This document shows, piece by piece, positions 1 to 8,943 of a stretch of DNA of 64,000 nt. The notes beneath the pieces are model-generated. The model had not been told where the DNA came from. It searched no databases and saw only the letters and a program-made list of their open reading frames with translations. Numbering within the stretch: position 1 is the stretch's first letter; the number at the start of each line of letters is the position of its first letter. Source of the DNA: an uncultured Pseudomonas sp. (GTDB taxonomy: Bacteria > Pseudomonadota > Gammaproteobacteria > Pseudomonadales > Pseudomonadaceae). Location of the stretch: contig NZ_CAJYVE010000028.1 of assembly GCF_913777995.1 (NCBI RefSeq), positions 24,733 through 88,732 of the forward strand, written 5' to 3'. Both the position numbers and the translations under genes were made by a program.

Positions 1-1326
<1,326 letters not shown>

Positions 1327-1338
1327 GGCAAGGGTTCA

Positions 1339-1372
1339 GCCCGGCGAACCGGGCAGGAGCGGCTGCAGCCGC
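1339..1372. repeat. Two adjacent hairpins in the kdpB-kdpC gap
   Basis: GCCCGG-CGAA-CCGGGC (1339-1354) is a perfect 6-bp stem with a tetraloop. It is followed by GCGGCTGCAGCCGC (1359-1372), a perfect 14-bp palindrome. AGGAGCGG and CCGCTCCC at the flanks form a further imperfect inverted pair. The pattern resembles a degenerate P. putida REP element. There is no T-run, so it is not an obvious intrinsic terminator. It could tune the amount of KdpC relative to KdpB, but that is inference. Confidence 0.4.
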
Positions 1373-1428
1373 GCATGGCGCACACCGCTCCCTATCAGCG
1401 CGAATCAATCGAATCAAGAGGATCACCC

Positions 1429-1992
1429 ATGAACGCAATCCTTCGTCCCGCCCTGAGCATGCTGGTGTTGATGACCCTGGCCACCGGCGTGGCCTATCCG
1501 CTGGCCGTGACCGGCGTGGCACAACTGGCGTTCGCCGAACAGGCCGACGGCAGCCTGGTGCGTGATGCCCAGGGCCGGGTACGTGGCTCACAACTGATTG
1601 CCCAAGGCTTCGACGGCGCACAGTGGTTCCAGCCACGCCCGTCGGCCGGCGCCTTCGCCACCGTGTCCAGCAGCGCCAGCAACCTGTCGCCGGGTAACCC
1701 GGCACTGGCCAGCCGCATCGCAGCGGATAGCGCGCGCCTCAAGGCGCAAGGGTCGGGCGATGTGCCGCTGGCCCTGCTGACCACCTCTGGCAGCGGCCTG
1801 GACCCGCACCTGCCGCCGGAGGCCGCCTATTGGCAGGCCAAACGCGTCGCCGCCGCCCGGCAACTGCCGGAAGGGCAGGTGCGCAGCCTGATCGAGGCGA
1901 ACACCGAACGGCCGCTGTTCGGCCCGCCGGTGGTCAACGTCCTGGCCCTGAACCGCAGCCTGGAAGCTGAAACCACAGCAGCAAACCGGTAA
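1429..1992 (+). CDS. kdpC: KdpC, K+-transporting ATPase subunit C
   Basis: This 187-residue protein is of normal KdpC length. KdpC is the single-pass accessory subunit that stabilises the KdpFABC complex and raises its nucleotide affinity. One N-terminal membrane segment (about residues 5-29) is followed by a periplasmic domain. That domain holds family motifs such as [17 protein letters not shown] and NLSPGNPAL. The ATG at 1429 was chosen over an upstream in-frame ATG at 1375 because it has an AAGAGGA ribosome site just before it and because the hydrophobic helix then begins at residue 5. It lies 102 bp after kdpB, a longer gap than usual for this operon. Confidence 0.96.
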   Translation: MNAILRPALSMLVLMTLATGVAYPLAVTGVAQLAFAEQADGSLVRDAQGRVRGSQLIAQGFDGAQWFQPRPSAGAFATVSSSASNLSPGNPALASRIAADSARLKAQGSGDVPLALLTTSGSGLDPHLPPEAAYWQAKRVAAARQLPEGQVRSLIEANTERPLFGPPVVNVLALNRSLEAETTAANR

Positions 1993-2002
1993 TCTCGGCT
2001 GG

Positions 2003-2034
2003 CCGCTTCCGCTGGGAGCGGTTTGCGCCGCGAC
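2003..2034. repeat. REP-like hairpin between kdpC and kdpD
   Basis: CCGCTTCC-gct-GGGAGCGG (2003-2021) is an 8-bp stem with one G:T pair. It continues into GTTTGCGCCGCGA. The string GGGAGCGG plus GCCGCGA resembles the core of P. putida-type REP sequences. No T-run follows. It looks like a degenerate extragenic palindrome rather than a terminator. Confidence 0.35.
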
Positions 2035-2066
2035 TGTCCATTTCTCCCTGATCGAGCGAGCATCCT

Positions 2067-4715
2067 GTGAGTGATTCCGGCCGAGCCGATGCCATCCTGG
2101 CCCAATTGCCCCGCGAAGGCCGTGGGCGCCTGAAAGTCTTCCTTGGCGCCGCGCCGGGGGTTGGCAAGACCTACGCCATGCTGCAGGCCGCCCACGGCCA
2201 GTTGCGCCAGGGTGTGAAGGTGCTCGCCGCCGTGGTGGAAACCCATGGTCGGGCGGAAACCGAAGCCTTGCTGGGCGGCCTGCCGCAGTGGCCGTTGCTG
2301 CGCAGCCAGTACCGGGGCATGACCTTGGAGGAAATGGACCTCGATGGGCTGCTGCAGGCCGCGCCCGATCTGGCGCTGGTCGACGAACTGGCGCACAGCA
2401 ACGCGCCCGGCAGCCGCCACGCCAAGCGCTGGCAGGACGTCCAGGAACTGCTGGCCGCCGGCATCGACGTGTACACCACGGTCAACGTTCAGCATCTGGA
2501 GAGCCTCAACGACCAGGTTCGTGCCATCACCGGCGTGCAGGTGCGTGAAACCCTGCCCGACTGGGTGCTGCAGGAAGCCTTCGAGCTGGTGCTGATCGAC
2601 CTGCCACCCCGCGAGCTGCTGGAGCGCCTGCGCGACGGCAAGGTCTACGTGCCGGAGCAGGCCCGCGCCGCCATCGACGCGTTTTTCAGCCAGACCAACC
2701 TCACCGCACTGCGCGAGCTGGCGATGCAGACCGCCGCGGCGCAGGTGGACAACGACCTGGCCCAGGGCTACCGGCAGTTGGGGCAGACCGCCCCGGCGCT
2801 GCGGGGGCGCCTGCTGGTGGGGGTGGATGGAGATGCCCAGGCCGACCTGCTGGTGCGCCATGCCAGCCGCGTCGCGCAGCGTCGTCATCTGCCCTGGAGC
2901 CTGGTGCATGTGGATGCTGACCGGCCGCTGGACGAGCAGGGCCGGGCCTACCTGCAAAGCGCCCAGCAATTGGCCGAGCGCCTGGGCGGCGAAGTGGTGA
3001 CCCTGCGTGCCGGGGAAGTGGCGCGTACCCTGTTGCAACATGCCGAGGAGCGCCGCGCCAGCGTGGTGCTGGTCGGCCAGTCGCGGCACCGCTGGCGGCG
3101 CCGGCTGAGCGGTGGCGGGGTGGCCGAACGGCTGTTGCGCGAGGCCCATGGCCTGGAAATCAGCGTACTCGACAGCGACACCTCGCCAACCCGCCCGCGC
3201 CGCCGCGTCGGGCTGCCGTCACGGGGGTTCGACTATGCCTTGGCGGTGCTTGCCACCGTTCTGGCCAGCGCGGCAGCCTGGGCGATTTCCGGCTGGTTGG
3301 CGTTGCCGAACATCTCGCTGATCTTCCTCATGGCGGTGCTGCTGGTGGCGGTGCGCAGCAGCGTAGGGCCGGCGCTGGCCTGCGCCGCGTTGTCGTTCCT
3401 GGCCTACGATTTTCTGTTCATACCGCCGAACTTCTCCCTGAGCATCCAGCGCGAAGAAGACGTGCTGACCCTGGCGTTCTTCCTGTTAATGGCAGCGCTT
3501 ACCGGCCAGCTCGCCAGCCGCCAGCGCCGCCAGTTCAAGGCGTTGCGTGCCACGCAGGAAGAAACCAGCACCTTGCTCGACCTGTCGCGCAAGCTCACCG
3601 CAGCCACGGACCGTCAGGCCGTGCTCAACGCCGCCGGGCAGCACCTGGGCGGCTCGCCGCACCAGCAGATGTGCCTGCTCGGACGCGACGCCGAGGGGGC
3701 CTGGACGGTGGAGGTGGGCGGGCCGCTGGCGTTTTCCGACGCCGAACGCGTGGCGGCGGACTGGGCCTGGGAGCATGACCAGCCGGCCGGGCGCGGCACC
3801 GGGACCTTGCCGTCAGGACGCTGGTGGTGGTGCCCGGTGTCGGCCGAGGAAGGCCCGCTGGCACTGCTCGGTGTATGCCCGCGCAACGGCCAGGGGGTCA
3901 GTGCCGAGCAGCGGCGCTTGCTGAGCGCCCTGTGTCAGCCGCTGGCCCAGGCCCTGGCTCGCGCGCAGCTGGCCCAGGACCTGGAGTCGGCGCGCCTGCA
4001 TGGCGAGACCGAGCAATTACGCAGCGCCTTGCTGGCCTCGGTGTCCCACGACCTGCGCACACCGCTGACCGCCATGCGCGGCAGCATCGACAGCTTGCTG
4101 GCACTGGGCGAGGCGATTGGCGTGGACGACCGCCGCGAGCTGCTGGAAGGCACTCGCGATGAGGCCGAGCGCCTGGACCGCTACATCCAGAACCTGCTGG
4201 ACATGACCCGTCTGGGCCACGGTTCGCTGAAGCTGGCACGCGACTGGGTGGCGCCGGCGGACCTCGTCGGCAGTGCGCTGAACCGCCTGCGTGCGGTGCT
4301 TGCACCGCTGCAGGTGGAGGTGCAGGTCGCCGATGGCTTGCCCTTGCTGTACGTGCACGCGGCGTTGATCGAGCAGGCGCTGGTCAACGTGCTGGAGAAC
4401 GCCGCGCGCTTCTCGCCGCCCGGCGGGCGGTTGCTGATGCAGGCCGAGGCGCAGGACAGTGAACTGCGCCTGGCGGTGAGCGACCAGGGGCCGGGCATTC
4501 CCGAGGCCGAGCGCAGCAAGATCTTCGACATGTTCTACACCGCCGCACGCGGCGACCGGGGCGGGCAGGGCACCGGCCTGGGTCTGGCGATCTGCCAGGG
4601 CATGGTCGGTGCGCATGGCGGGCGGGTCAGCGTCGGCGAGGGGCTGGACGGGCAGGGCACCTGCATGACCTTGCACCTGCCGTTGCCGACGCAGCCGCAA
4701 GGTGAAGTGGAATGA
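2067..4715 (+). CDS. kdpD: KdpD, K+-responsive sensor histidine kinase
   Basis: An 882-residue membrane kinase that senses low K+ or osmotic stress and phosphorylates KdpE. The N-terminal KdpD domain carries a Walker A motif, GAAPGVGKT (about residues 27-35). A UspA-like domain covers about 245-370. A compact four-helix membrane block (about 388-490) includes PPNFSLSIQ. A GAF-like region precedes the HisKA box SVSHDLRTPL, with the phosphorylated His at residue 661. The ATPase domain has ENAARFSPPGG and GQGTGLGLAICQ. The start is a GTG at 2067, giving the usual N-terminus SDSGRADA. The TGA of kdpD is 32 bp before kdpE. Confidence 0.97.
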   Translation: MSDSGRADAILAQLPREGRGRLKVFLGAAPGVGKTYAMLQAAHGQLRQGVKVLAAVVETHGRAETEALLGGLPQWPLLRSQYRGMTLEEMDLDGLLQAAPDLALVDELAHSNAPGSRHAKRWQDVQELLAAGIDVYTTVNVQHLESLNDQVRAITGVQVRETLPDWVLQEAFELVLIDLPPRELLERLRDGKVYVPEQARAAIDAFFSQTNLTALRELAMQTAAAQVDNDLAQGYRQLGQTAPALRGRLLVGVDGDAQADLLVRHASRVAQRRHLPWSLVHVDADRPLDEQGRAYLQSAQQLAERLGGEVVTLRAGEVARTLLQHAEERRASVVLVGQSRHRWRRRLSGGGVAERLLREAHGLEISVLDSDTSPTRPRRRVGLPSRGFDYALAVLATVLASAAAWAISGWLALPNISLIFLMAVLLVAVRSSVGPALACAALSFLAYDFLFIPPNFSLSIQREEDVLTLAFFLLMAALTGQLASRQRRQFKALRATQEETSTLLDLSRKLTAATDRQAVLNAAGQHLGGSPHQQMCLLGRDAEGAWTVEVGGPLAFSDAERVAADWAWEHDQPAGRGTGTLPSGRWWWCPVSAEEGPLALLGVCPRNGQGVSAEQRRLLSALCQPLAQALARAQLAQDLESARLHGETEQLRSALLASVSHDLRTPLTAMRGSIDSLLALGEAIGVDDRRELLEGTRDEAERLDRYIQNLLDMTRLGHGSLKLARDWVAPADLVGSALNRLRAVLAPLQVEVQVADGLPLLYVHAALIEQALVNVLENAARFSPPGGRLLMQAEAQDSELRLAVSDQGPGIPEAERSKIFDMFYTAARGDRGGQGTGLGLAICQGMVGAHGGRVSVGEGLDGQGTCMTLHLPLPTQPQGEVE

Positions 4716-4747
4716 GGTAGGGTAATGCACATTTGCGCAGGGCAATC

Positions 4748-5443
4748 ATGAGCCAGACTTCGACCATTCTCGTCATCGATGACGAACCGCAGATCCGCAA
4801 GTTCCTGCGCATCAGCCTGGCATCTCAGGGCTACAAGGTGCTGGAGGCGGCCAATGGCGCCGAAGGTCTGAACCAGGCGGCGCTGAATCGCCCCGACCTG
4901 GTGGTGCTCGACCTGGGCCTGCCGGACATGGACGGCCAGCAGTTGCTGGTGGAACTGCGCGAATGGCTGCATGTGCCGGTGATGGTGCTCTCGGTGCGCG
5001 CCAGCGAGGCGCAGAAGGTCCAGGCCCTGGACGGCGGCGCCAACGACTACGTGACCAAGCCCTTCGGTATCCAGGAGTTCCTCGCCAGGGTCCGCGCCCT
5101 GCTGCGCCAGCGGCCCGAGGGCCAGCCGGCAGCGGCGGCCCTGCAGCTGGGCGCCTTGCACATCGACCTGGCCAGCCGCCGGGTGCAGCTCAATGCGCAG
5201 GACGTGGCCCTGACCCGCAAGGAATACGCGGTGCTGGCCGAACTGGCTCGCCACCCTGGGCGGGTGATTACCCAGCAGCACCTGTTGCGTGAGGTCTGGG
5301 GGCCGACCCACACCCAGGACACCCACTACCTGCGCATCGTCATCGGCCACCTGCGCCAGAAGCTGGCCGACGACCCGACTGCGCCGCGCTACATCATCAC
5401 CGAGGCCGGCGTCGGCTACCGCCTGGCCGCCGCCGAGGCCTGA
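4748..5443 (+). CDS. kdpE: KdpE, OmpR-family response regulator
   Basis: A 231-residue response regulator that activates the kdpFABC promoter when phosphorylated by KdpD. The receiver domain (about 1-120) has the acidic pair D11/D12, the phospho-acceptor D55 in VVLDLGLPDMDG and the conserved K in YVTKPF. A winged-helix DNA-binding domain follows (LTRKEYAVLAELARHPG, then HYLRIVIGHLRQKL). The ATG at 4748 has AGGG five bases upstream. It is preferred to the in-frame TTG at 4733, which lacks a ribosome site. It ends 49 bp from the convergent patatin gene. Confidence 0.96.
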   Translation: MSQTSTILVIDDEPQIRKFLRISLASQGYKVLEAANGAEGLNQAALNRPDLVVLDLGLPDMDGQQLLVELREWLHVPVMVLSVRASEAQKVQALDGGANDYVTKPFGIQEFLARVRALLRQRPEGQPAAAALQLGALHIDLASRRVQLNAQDVALTRKEYAVLAELARHPGRVITQQHLLREVWGPTHTQDTHYLRIVIGHLRQKLADDPTAPRYIITEAGVGYRLAAAEA

Positions 5444-5491
5444 AAGGCGCGGCTCAAGCCACTGTCACCCAGCCTTGCTGTGCCGCGCGGC

Positions 5492-6520
5492 TCAGCGCCC
5501 TTCGCCTTCATAACGGTCCAGGGTGTCGCGGGCGATTTCGCGACCCAGGGCGATCAGTTCCGGGGCCTTGTAGAACTCGAAGAAGCGGCACACCCGCTTG
5601 GGCACGTTGATGAGGATATCCGGCGGGTAACCGGCGATCTTGTACTGCGCCAGGGAGGTCTGCATCACCTCGAAACTCTGGTTGATCAGGTCCAGCAGCG
5701 AGGCCGGGCCGACGTTGTCGACGATCACCGTGCCGGTGGCAGATTTCGGCGCGCCTGGCGCCTGGGGCGCGGCGGCGGGCTGCTGGCCCTGAGGGTCGGC
5801 ACTGGTTTCGGTCAGCCAGGGGTTGGGCGGTTGCGGGGTGGGCAACAGCGTGTCGTCTTCACCGGCCAGCTTGCGCCGGAACGGCAGGCGCGAGCCCAGC
5901 GAGTCGAGCAGCAGGTCGAAGCGCTTCTTCACCGCCGGCGGACGTTCGATCACCGGCAGGCTGTAGTGCTGCTGGTGCGAGGCGTTGAGGTTGACGGCGA
6001 CGATCAGGTCGCAATGGCTGGACACCACCGGCACGATGGGCAGCGGGTTGAGCAGCCCGCCGTCGACCAGCATGCGCGAGCCCTGCAGCACTGGGGTGAA
6101 CAGACTGGGGATGGCCGCCGAGGCCCGCATGGCCTGGTGCAGGCAGCCTTCCTGGAACCAGATTTCCTGCTGGTTGGTGAGGTCGGTGGCCACCGCCGTG
6201 TAGGGAATCGCCAGGTCCTCGATGTTGATCTCGCCGACGATCTCGCGGATCTGGCCGAACACCTTTTCGCCACGGATCGCTCCCAGGCGAAAGCTCACAT
6301 CCACCAGGCGCAGCACGTCGAGGTAGTCCAGGCTCTCGATCCACTGGCGGTAGTGCGGCAAGCGCCCCGCGGCGTAGATGCCGCCGACCACTGCGCCCAT
6401 CGAGCAGCCGGCGATGCAGGCGATCTGGTAGCCGCGCCGTTCCAGTTCTTCGATCACGCCGATGTGCGCATAACCCCGTGCACCGCCCGAGCCCAGGACC
6501 AGTGCTATTCGTTTGCTCAT
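5492..6520 (-). CDS. Patatin-like phospholipase (RssA family)
   Basis: A 342-residue patatin-family serine hydrolase, predicted to cleave acyl esters from phospholipids. The oxyanion motif GSGGARGYAHIG (about 10-21), the nucleophile elbow GCSMG (Ser40) and the catalytic Asp in DGGLLNPLP form the patatin dyad. The N-terminus has no signal peptide, so the protein is probably cytosolic. The last 100 residues hold a Pro/Ala/Gln-rich linker (near residues 215-255) and then an RssA-like C-terminus. RssA of enterobacteria is the closest named relative, but substrate and role are unproven in pseudomonads. It is convergent with kdpE. Confidence 0.85.
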   Translation of the reverse strand: MSKRIALVLGSGGARGYAHIGVIEELERRGYQIACIAGCSMGAVVGGIYAAGRLPHYRQWIESLDYLDVLRLVDVSFRLGAIRGEKVFGQIREIVGEINIEDLAIPYTAVATDLTNQQEIWFQEGCLHQAMRASAAIPSLFTPVLQGSRMLVDGGLLNPLPIVPVVSSHCDLIVAVNLNASHQQHYSLPVIERPPAVKKRFDLLLDSLGSRLPFRRKLAGEDDTLLPTPQPPNPWLTETSADPQGQQPAAAPQAPGAPKSATGTVIVDNVGPASLLDLINQSFEVMQTSLAQYKIAGYPPDILINVPKRVCRFFEFYKAPELIALGREIARDTLDRYEGEGR

Positions 6521-6666
6521 TGCCAGGTTCCTTGTGCGGATTGATGTGAGGGCATCGCAAGCCGGGGGCGAGAAAAAACTGGGGTGAAACGCCGGTCGTC
6601 ATGGCACTTTCGCGGCAATGCACCGTCAAAGCCGTTACCCCCAATTCTCTTCGAGGAACCATTCCC

Positions 6667-6945
6667 ATGAAAGCCTGGATCTGTCTGCCCCTGGTCATGG
6701 TGGCGCTTGCGGGCTGTGCCGGCAAGACCAACTATCGGGCCAGCTGCGGCACCGAACTCGATGCAGCCTGGCATGAACTCGATCTGGCCAAGGCCGAAGG
6801 CTTCGCCGGCACGGTCAGTTACTCCAAGGCGCTGTCGCTGCTCACCGCGGCGAAGACCCAGCAGCAGTTCGAAGGTTTCGAAGGCTGCACCCAGAAAGCC
6901 GAGAAGGCCCGCTTCTACATTCGCGAGTCGCGCGCCGGTCGTTGA
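6667..6945 (+). CDS. Small putative lipoprotein
   Basis: A 92-residue protein with a lipoprotein signal peptide: hydrophobic LPLVMVALAG, then lipobox LAGC with the acylated Cys at about residue 18. The mature part is rich in Ala, Lys and Glu with two further Cys. Two short segments are probably helical: ELDAAWHELDLAKAEGFAG, and SKALSLLTAAKTQQQFEGF. The pattern resembles the short SPOR-less or tetratricopeptide-like lipoproteins common in pseudomonads, but I cannot name it. The ATG at 6667 was chosen over 6601 because of the upstream GAGGAA and the signal peptide. It is divergent from the patatin gene. Confidence 0.75.
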   Translation: MKAWICLPLVMVALAGCAGKTNYRASCGTELDAAWHELDLAKAEGFAGTVSYSKALSLLTAAKTQQQFEGFEGCTQKAEKARFYIRESRAGR

Positions 6946-7072
6946 TCGGTGCGTCACGCAAAAGCTTGGCCAGCGAGCCCCGTTCTGCGAGGAAAGCGCC
7001 TACGCTAACTCTATAGCGTGCTCACCTGTGGCATTGTAATGGCCACGAGCAGATGTCGAGAGAGGCTGGGTA

Positions 7073-7990
7073 ATGGGCAGAACACTGGATGCATGCCTCA
7101 GTGCGATCAACGAAATCGTGCTGGGCAAGGAAGCGCAGGTACGCCTGGCCATGACCTGCCTGCTGGCCGGCGGTCATCTGTTGATCGAGGACTTGCCCGG
7201 CATGGGCAAGACCACGCTCAGCCATACCCTGGCCCGGGTACTGGGCCTGAGTTACCAGCGCATTCAGTTCACTTCCGACCTGTTGCCGGGGGACATCCTC
7301 GGCACTTCGGTATTCGATCGCGAAACCGGGCAGTTCACCTTCCACCCGGGGCCGATCTTCACCGAGCTGGTGCTGGCTGATGAAATCAACCGCGCCACGC
7401 CCAAGAGCCAGAGCGCGCTGCTCGAAGCCATGGAAGAAGGGCAGGTGTCGATCGAGGGCGCCACGCGTCTGCTGCCCGATCCGTTCTTCGTCATTGCCAC
7501 TCAGAACCCGTTCAGCTCCGGCGGTACGTTCGCCTTGCCGGAATCGCAACTCGACCGCTTCCTGATGCGCATCTCCATGGGTTACCCGTCGCGTTCGGCA
7601 GAGCGCGCCTTGCTGCTTGGCCAGTCACGCCGCGTCTTGCTGCCCCAGGTGCAGGCGCTGCTCAACCATGCCGAGCTGGGCCTGCTGCAGGCCCAGGCAC
7701 GTCAGGTGCGGGCCAGCGATGCGCTGGTCGACTACGTGCTGCGTCTGGTCGAGGCCACCCGCAGCCAGCCGCAGTTCGCCTTTGGCCTGTCGCCCCGCGC
7801 CAGCCTGGCGATCCTGGCGGCGGCCAGGGCCTGGGCGCTGCTGCTCAATCGCGACTATGTCATTCCCGAAGACGTCCAGGCCATTCTGCCTGCGGTGGTC
7901 GGCCATCGCCTGCGTGAGCGCAGCGACCCCACCGGGCATGGTGGCAACGCCCTGGTGCAGTGGTTGCTGCGCGAGGTGCCGGTGCTGTGA
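7073..7990 (+). CDS. MoxR-family AAA+ ATPase
   Basis: A 305-residue MoxR ATPase. Walker A is LPGMGKTT (41-48), and Walker B with sensor elements lies around ELVLADEINRATPKSQ and FVIATQNPF. MoxR proteins act as chaperone-like ATPases, usually encoded with DUF58 and transglutaminase-type membrane proteins, as here. The next gene starts at a GTG that overlaps this stop codon, so the two are translationally coupled. In P. aeruginosa the equivalent three-gene operon ends in the essential membrane transglutaminase TgpA, as I recall. The precise client is unknown. Confidence 0.92.
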   Translation: MGRTLDACLSAINEIVLGKEAQVRLAMTCLLAGGHLLIEDLPGMGKTTLSHTLARVLGLSYQRIQFTSDLLPGDILGTSVFDRETGQFTFHPGPIFTELVLADEINRATPKSQSALLEAMEEGQVSIEGATRLLPDPFFVIATQNPFSSGGTFALPESQLDRFLMRISMGYPSRSAERALLLGQSRRVLLPQVQALLNHAELGLLQAQARQVRASDALVDYVLRLVEATRSQPQFAFGLSPRASLAILAAARAWALLLNRDYVIPEDVQAILPAVVGHRLRERSDPTGHGGNALVQWLLREVPVL

Positions 7991-8943
7991 TCGGCCCCTT
8001 CAAGCCGTTCTGGCATCGCTGGCTGGCCCGCCGTATTCCGGCGGCGCCCCGGGTGGTGCTCGACCACCGGCGCATCTTCATCCTGCCTACGCGCAGCGGC
8101 GCGGCGTTCGCCCTGGTATTGGTGCTGATGCTGTTGGCCTCGATCAACTACCAGAACAGCTTGGCCTATGCATTGACCTTTCTGCTGCTGTCGTTGGGCG
8201 TGCTTGCCATCCTGCACACCTACCGTAATCTCAGTGCGCTGGTGCTCAGTGCCAGCGCGACACGCGCGGTGTTCGTCGGTGAGACCGTGCTGCTGCGCCT
8301 GCGTCTGGACAGCACCGGCCAGTCGCACCAGGCCATTGGCGTGGGCTGGAGCCGCGAGCAACTGCAGTGCCGCGACGTGGCCAGCAACGGTCACAGCGAG
8401 CTGGAGCTGGCGCTGCCATCACAAGCCCGTGGTTGGCTGAAGGCGCCGCGTATCCGTGTCGAAAGCGTGTTCCCGCTGGGCCTGCTGCGCGCCTGGAGCT
8501 GGCTGGACCTGGAGCAAAGCGTGCTCATCTATCCGCAACCGGTGGCCGGGCGCATACCGCTGTTGGCCGGGGTGCAGCCGCACGCCGAAGACGATGGGCA
8601 ACTGACCCGTGGCCAGGGGGTGGACGACTACCAGGGTTTGTGTAATTACGTGCCGGGTGACAACCTGCGGCGCCTGCACTGGAAGGCCTGGTCGCGGGGG
8701 CAGGGGTTGCTGGTCAAGGAATTCAGTGACCTGAGCGGCCACGACCTGTGCCTGGACTTCATGGCCATGGCCGGTGATATCGAAGAGCGCCTGTCGCGCC
8801 TGTGCTACTGGGTGCTGGAGCTTTCCCAGCGCCAGCAACCCTTTGCCCTGCGCCTGCCGGGTTACGAGGTGGCCGCCGACAGCGGCGAGGGCCACCGCGA
8901 CACTTGCCTGCGCGCCCTGGCGCTGTACGGCGTGCGCCCATGA
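7987..8943 (+). CDS. DUF58 domain protein with two N-terminal membrane helices
   Basis: A 318-residue protein starting at GTG 7987, which overlaps the stop of the MoxR gene. Two membrane helices lie at about residues 36-85 (AAFALVLVLMLLASINY, then LAYALTFLLLSLGVLAIL). A cytoplasmic DUF58 region follows, with the conserved RRLHWKAWSR segment at about 228-237 and a degenerate von Willebrand-like domain. DUF58 proteins pair with MoxR ATPases in presumed envelope assembly. The final codon region overlaps the tgpA start by 4 bp. No enzymatic residues are apparent. Confidence 0.88.
   Translation: MIGPFKPFWHRWLARRIPAAPRVVLDHRRIFILPTRSGAAFALVLVLMLLASINYQNSLAYALTFLLLSLGVLAILHTYRNLSALVLSASATRAVFVGETVLLRLRLDSTGQSHQAIGVGWSREQLQCRDVASNGHSELELALPSQARGWLKAPRIRVESVFPLGLLRAWSWLDLEQSVLIYPQPVAGRIPLLAGVQPHAEDDGQLTRGQGVDDYQGLCNYVPGDNLRRLHWKAWSRGQGLLVKEFSDLSGHDLCLDFMAMAGDIEERLSRLCYWVLELSQRQQPFALRLPGYEVAADSGEGHRDTCLRALALYGVRP

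Noticed and set aside
1827-3149. 440-codon open frame antisense to kdpC and kdpD
   Set aside because: Composition is a typical GC-rich antisense shadow; the plus-strand genes have intact family motifs.
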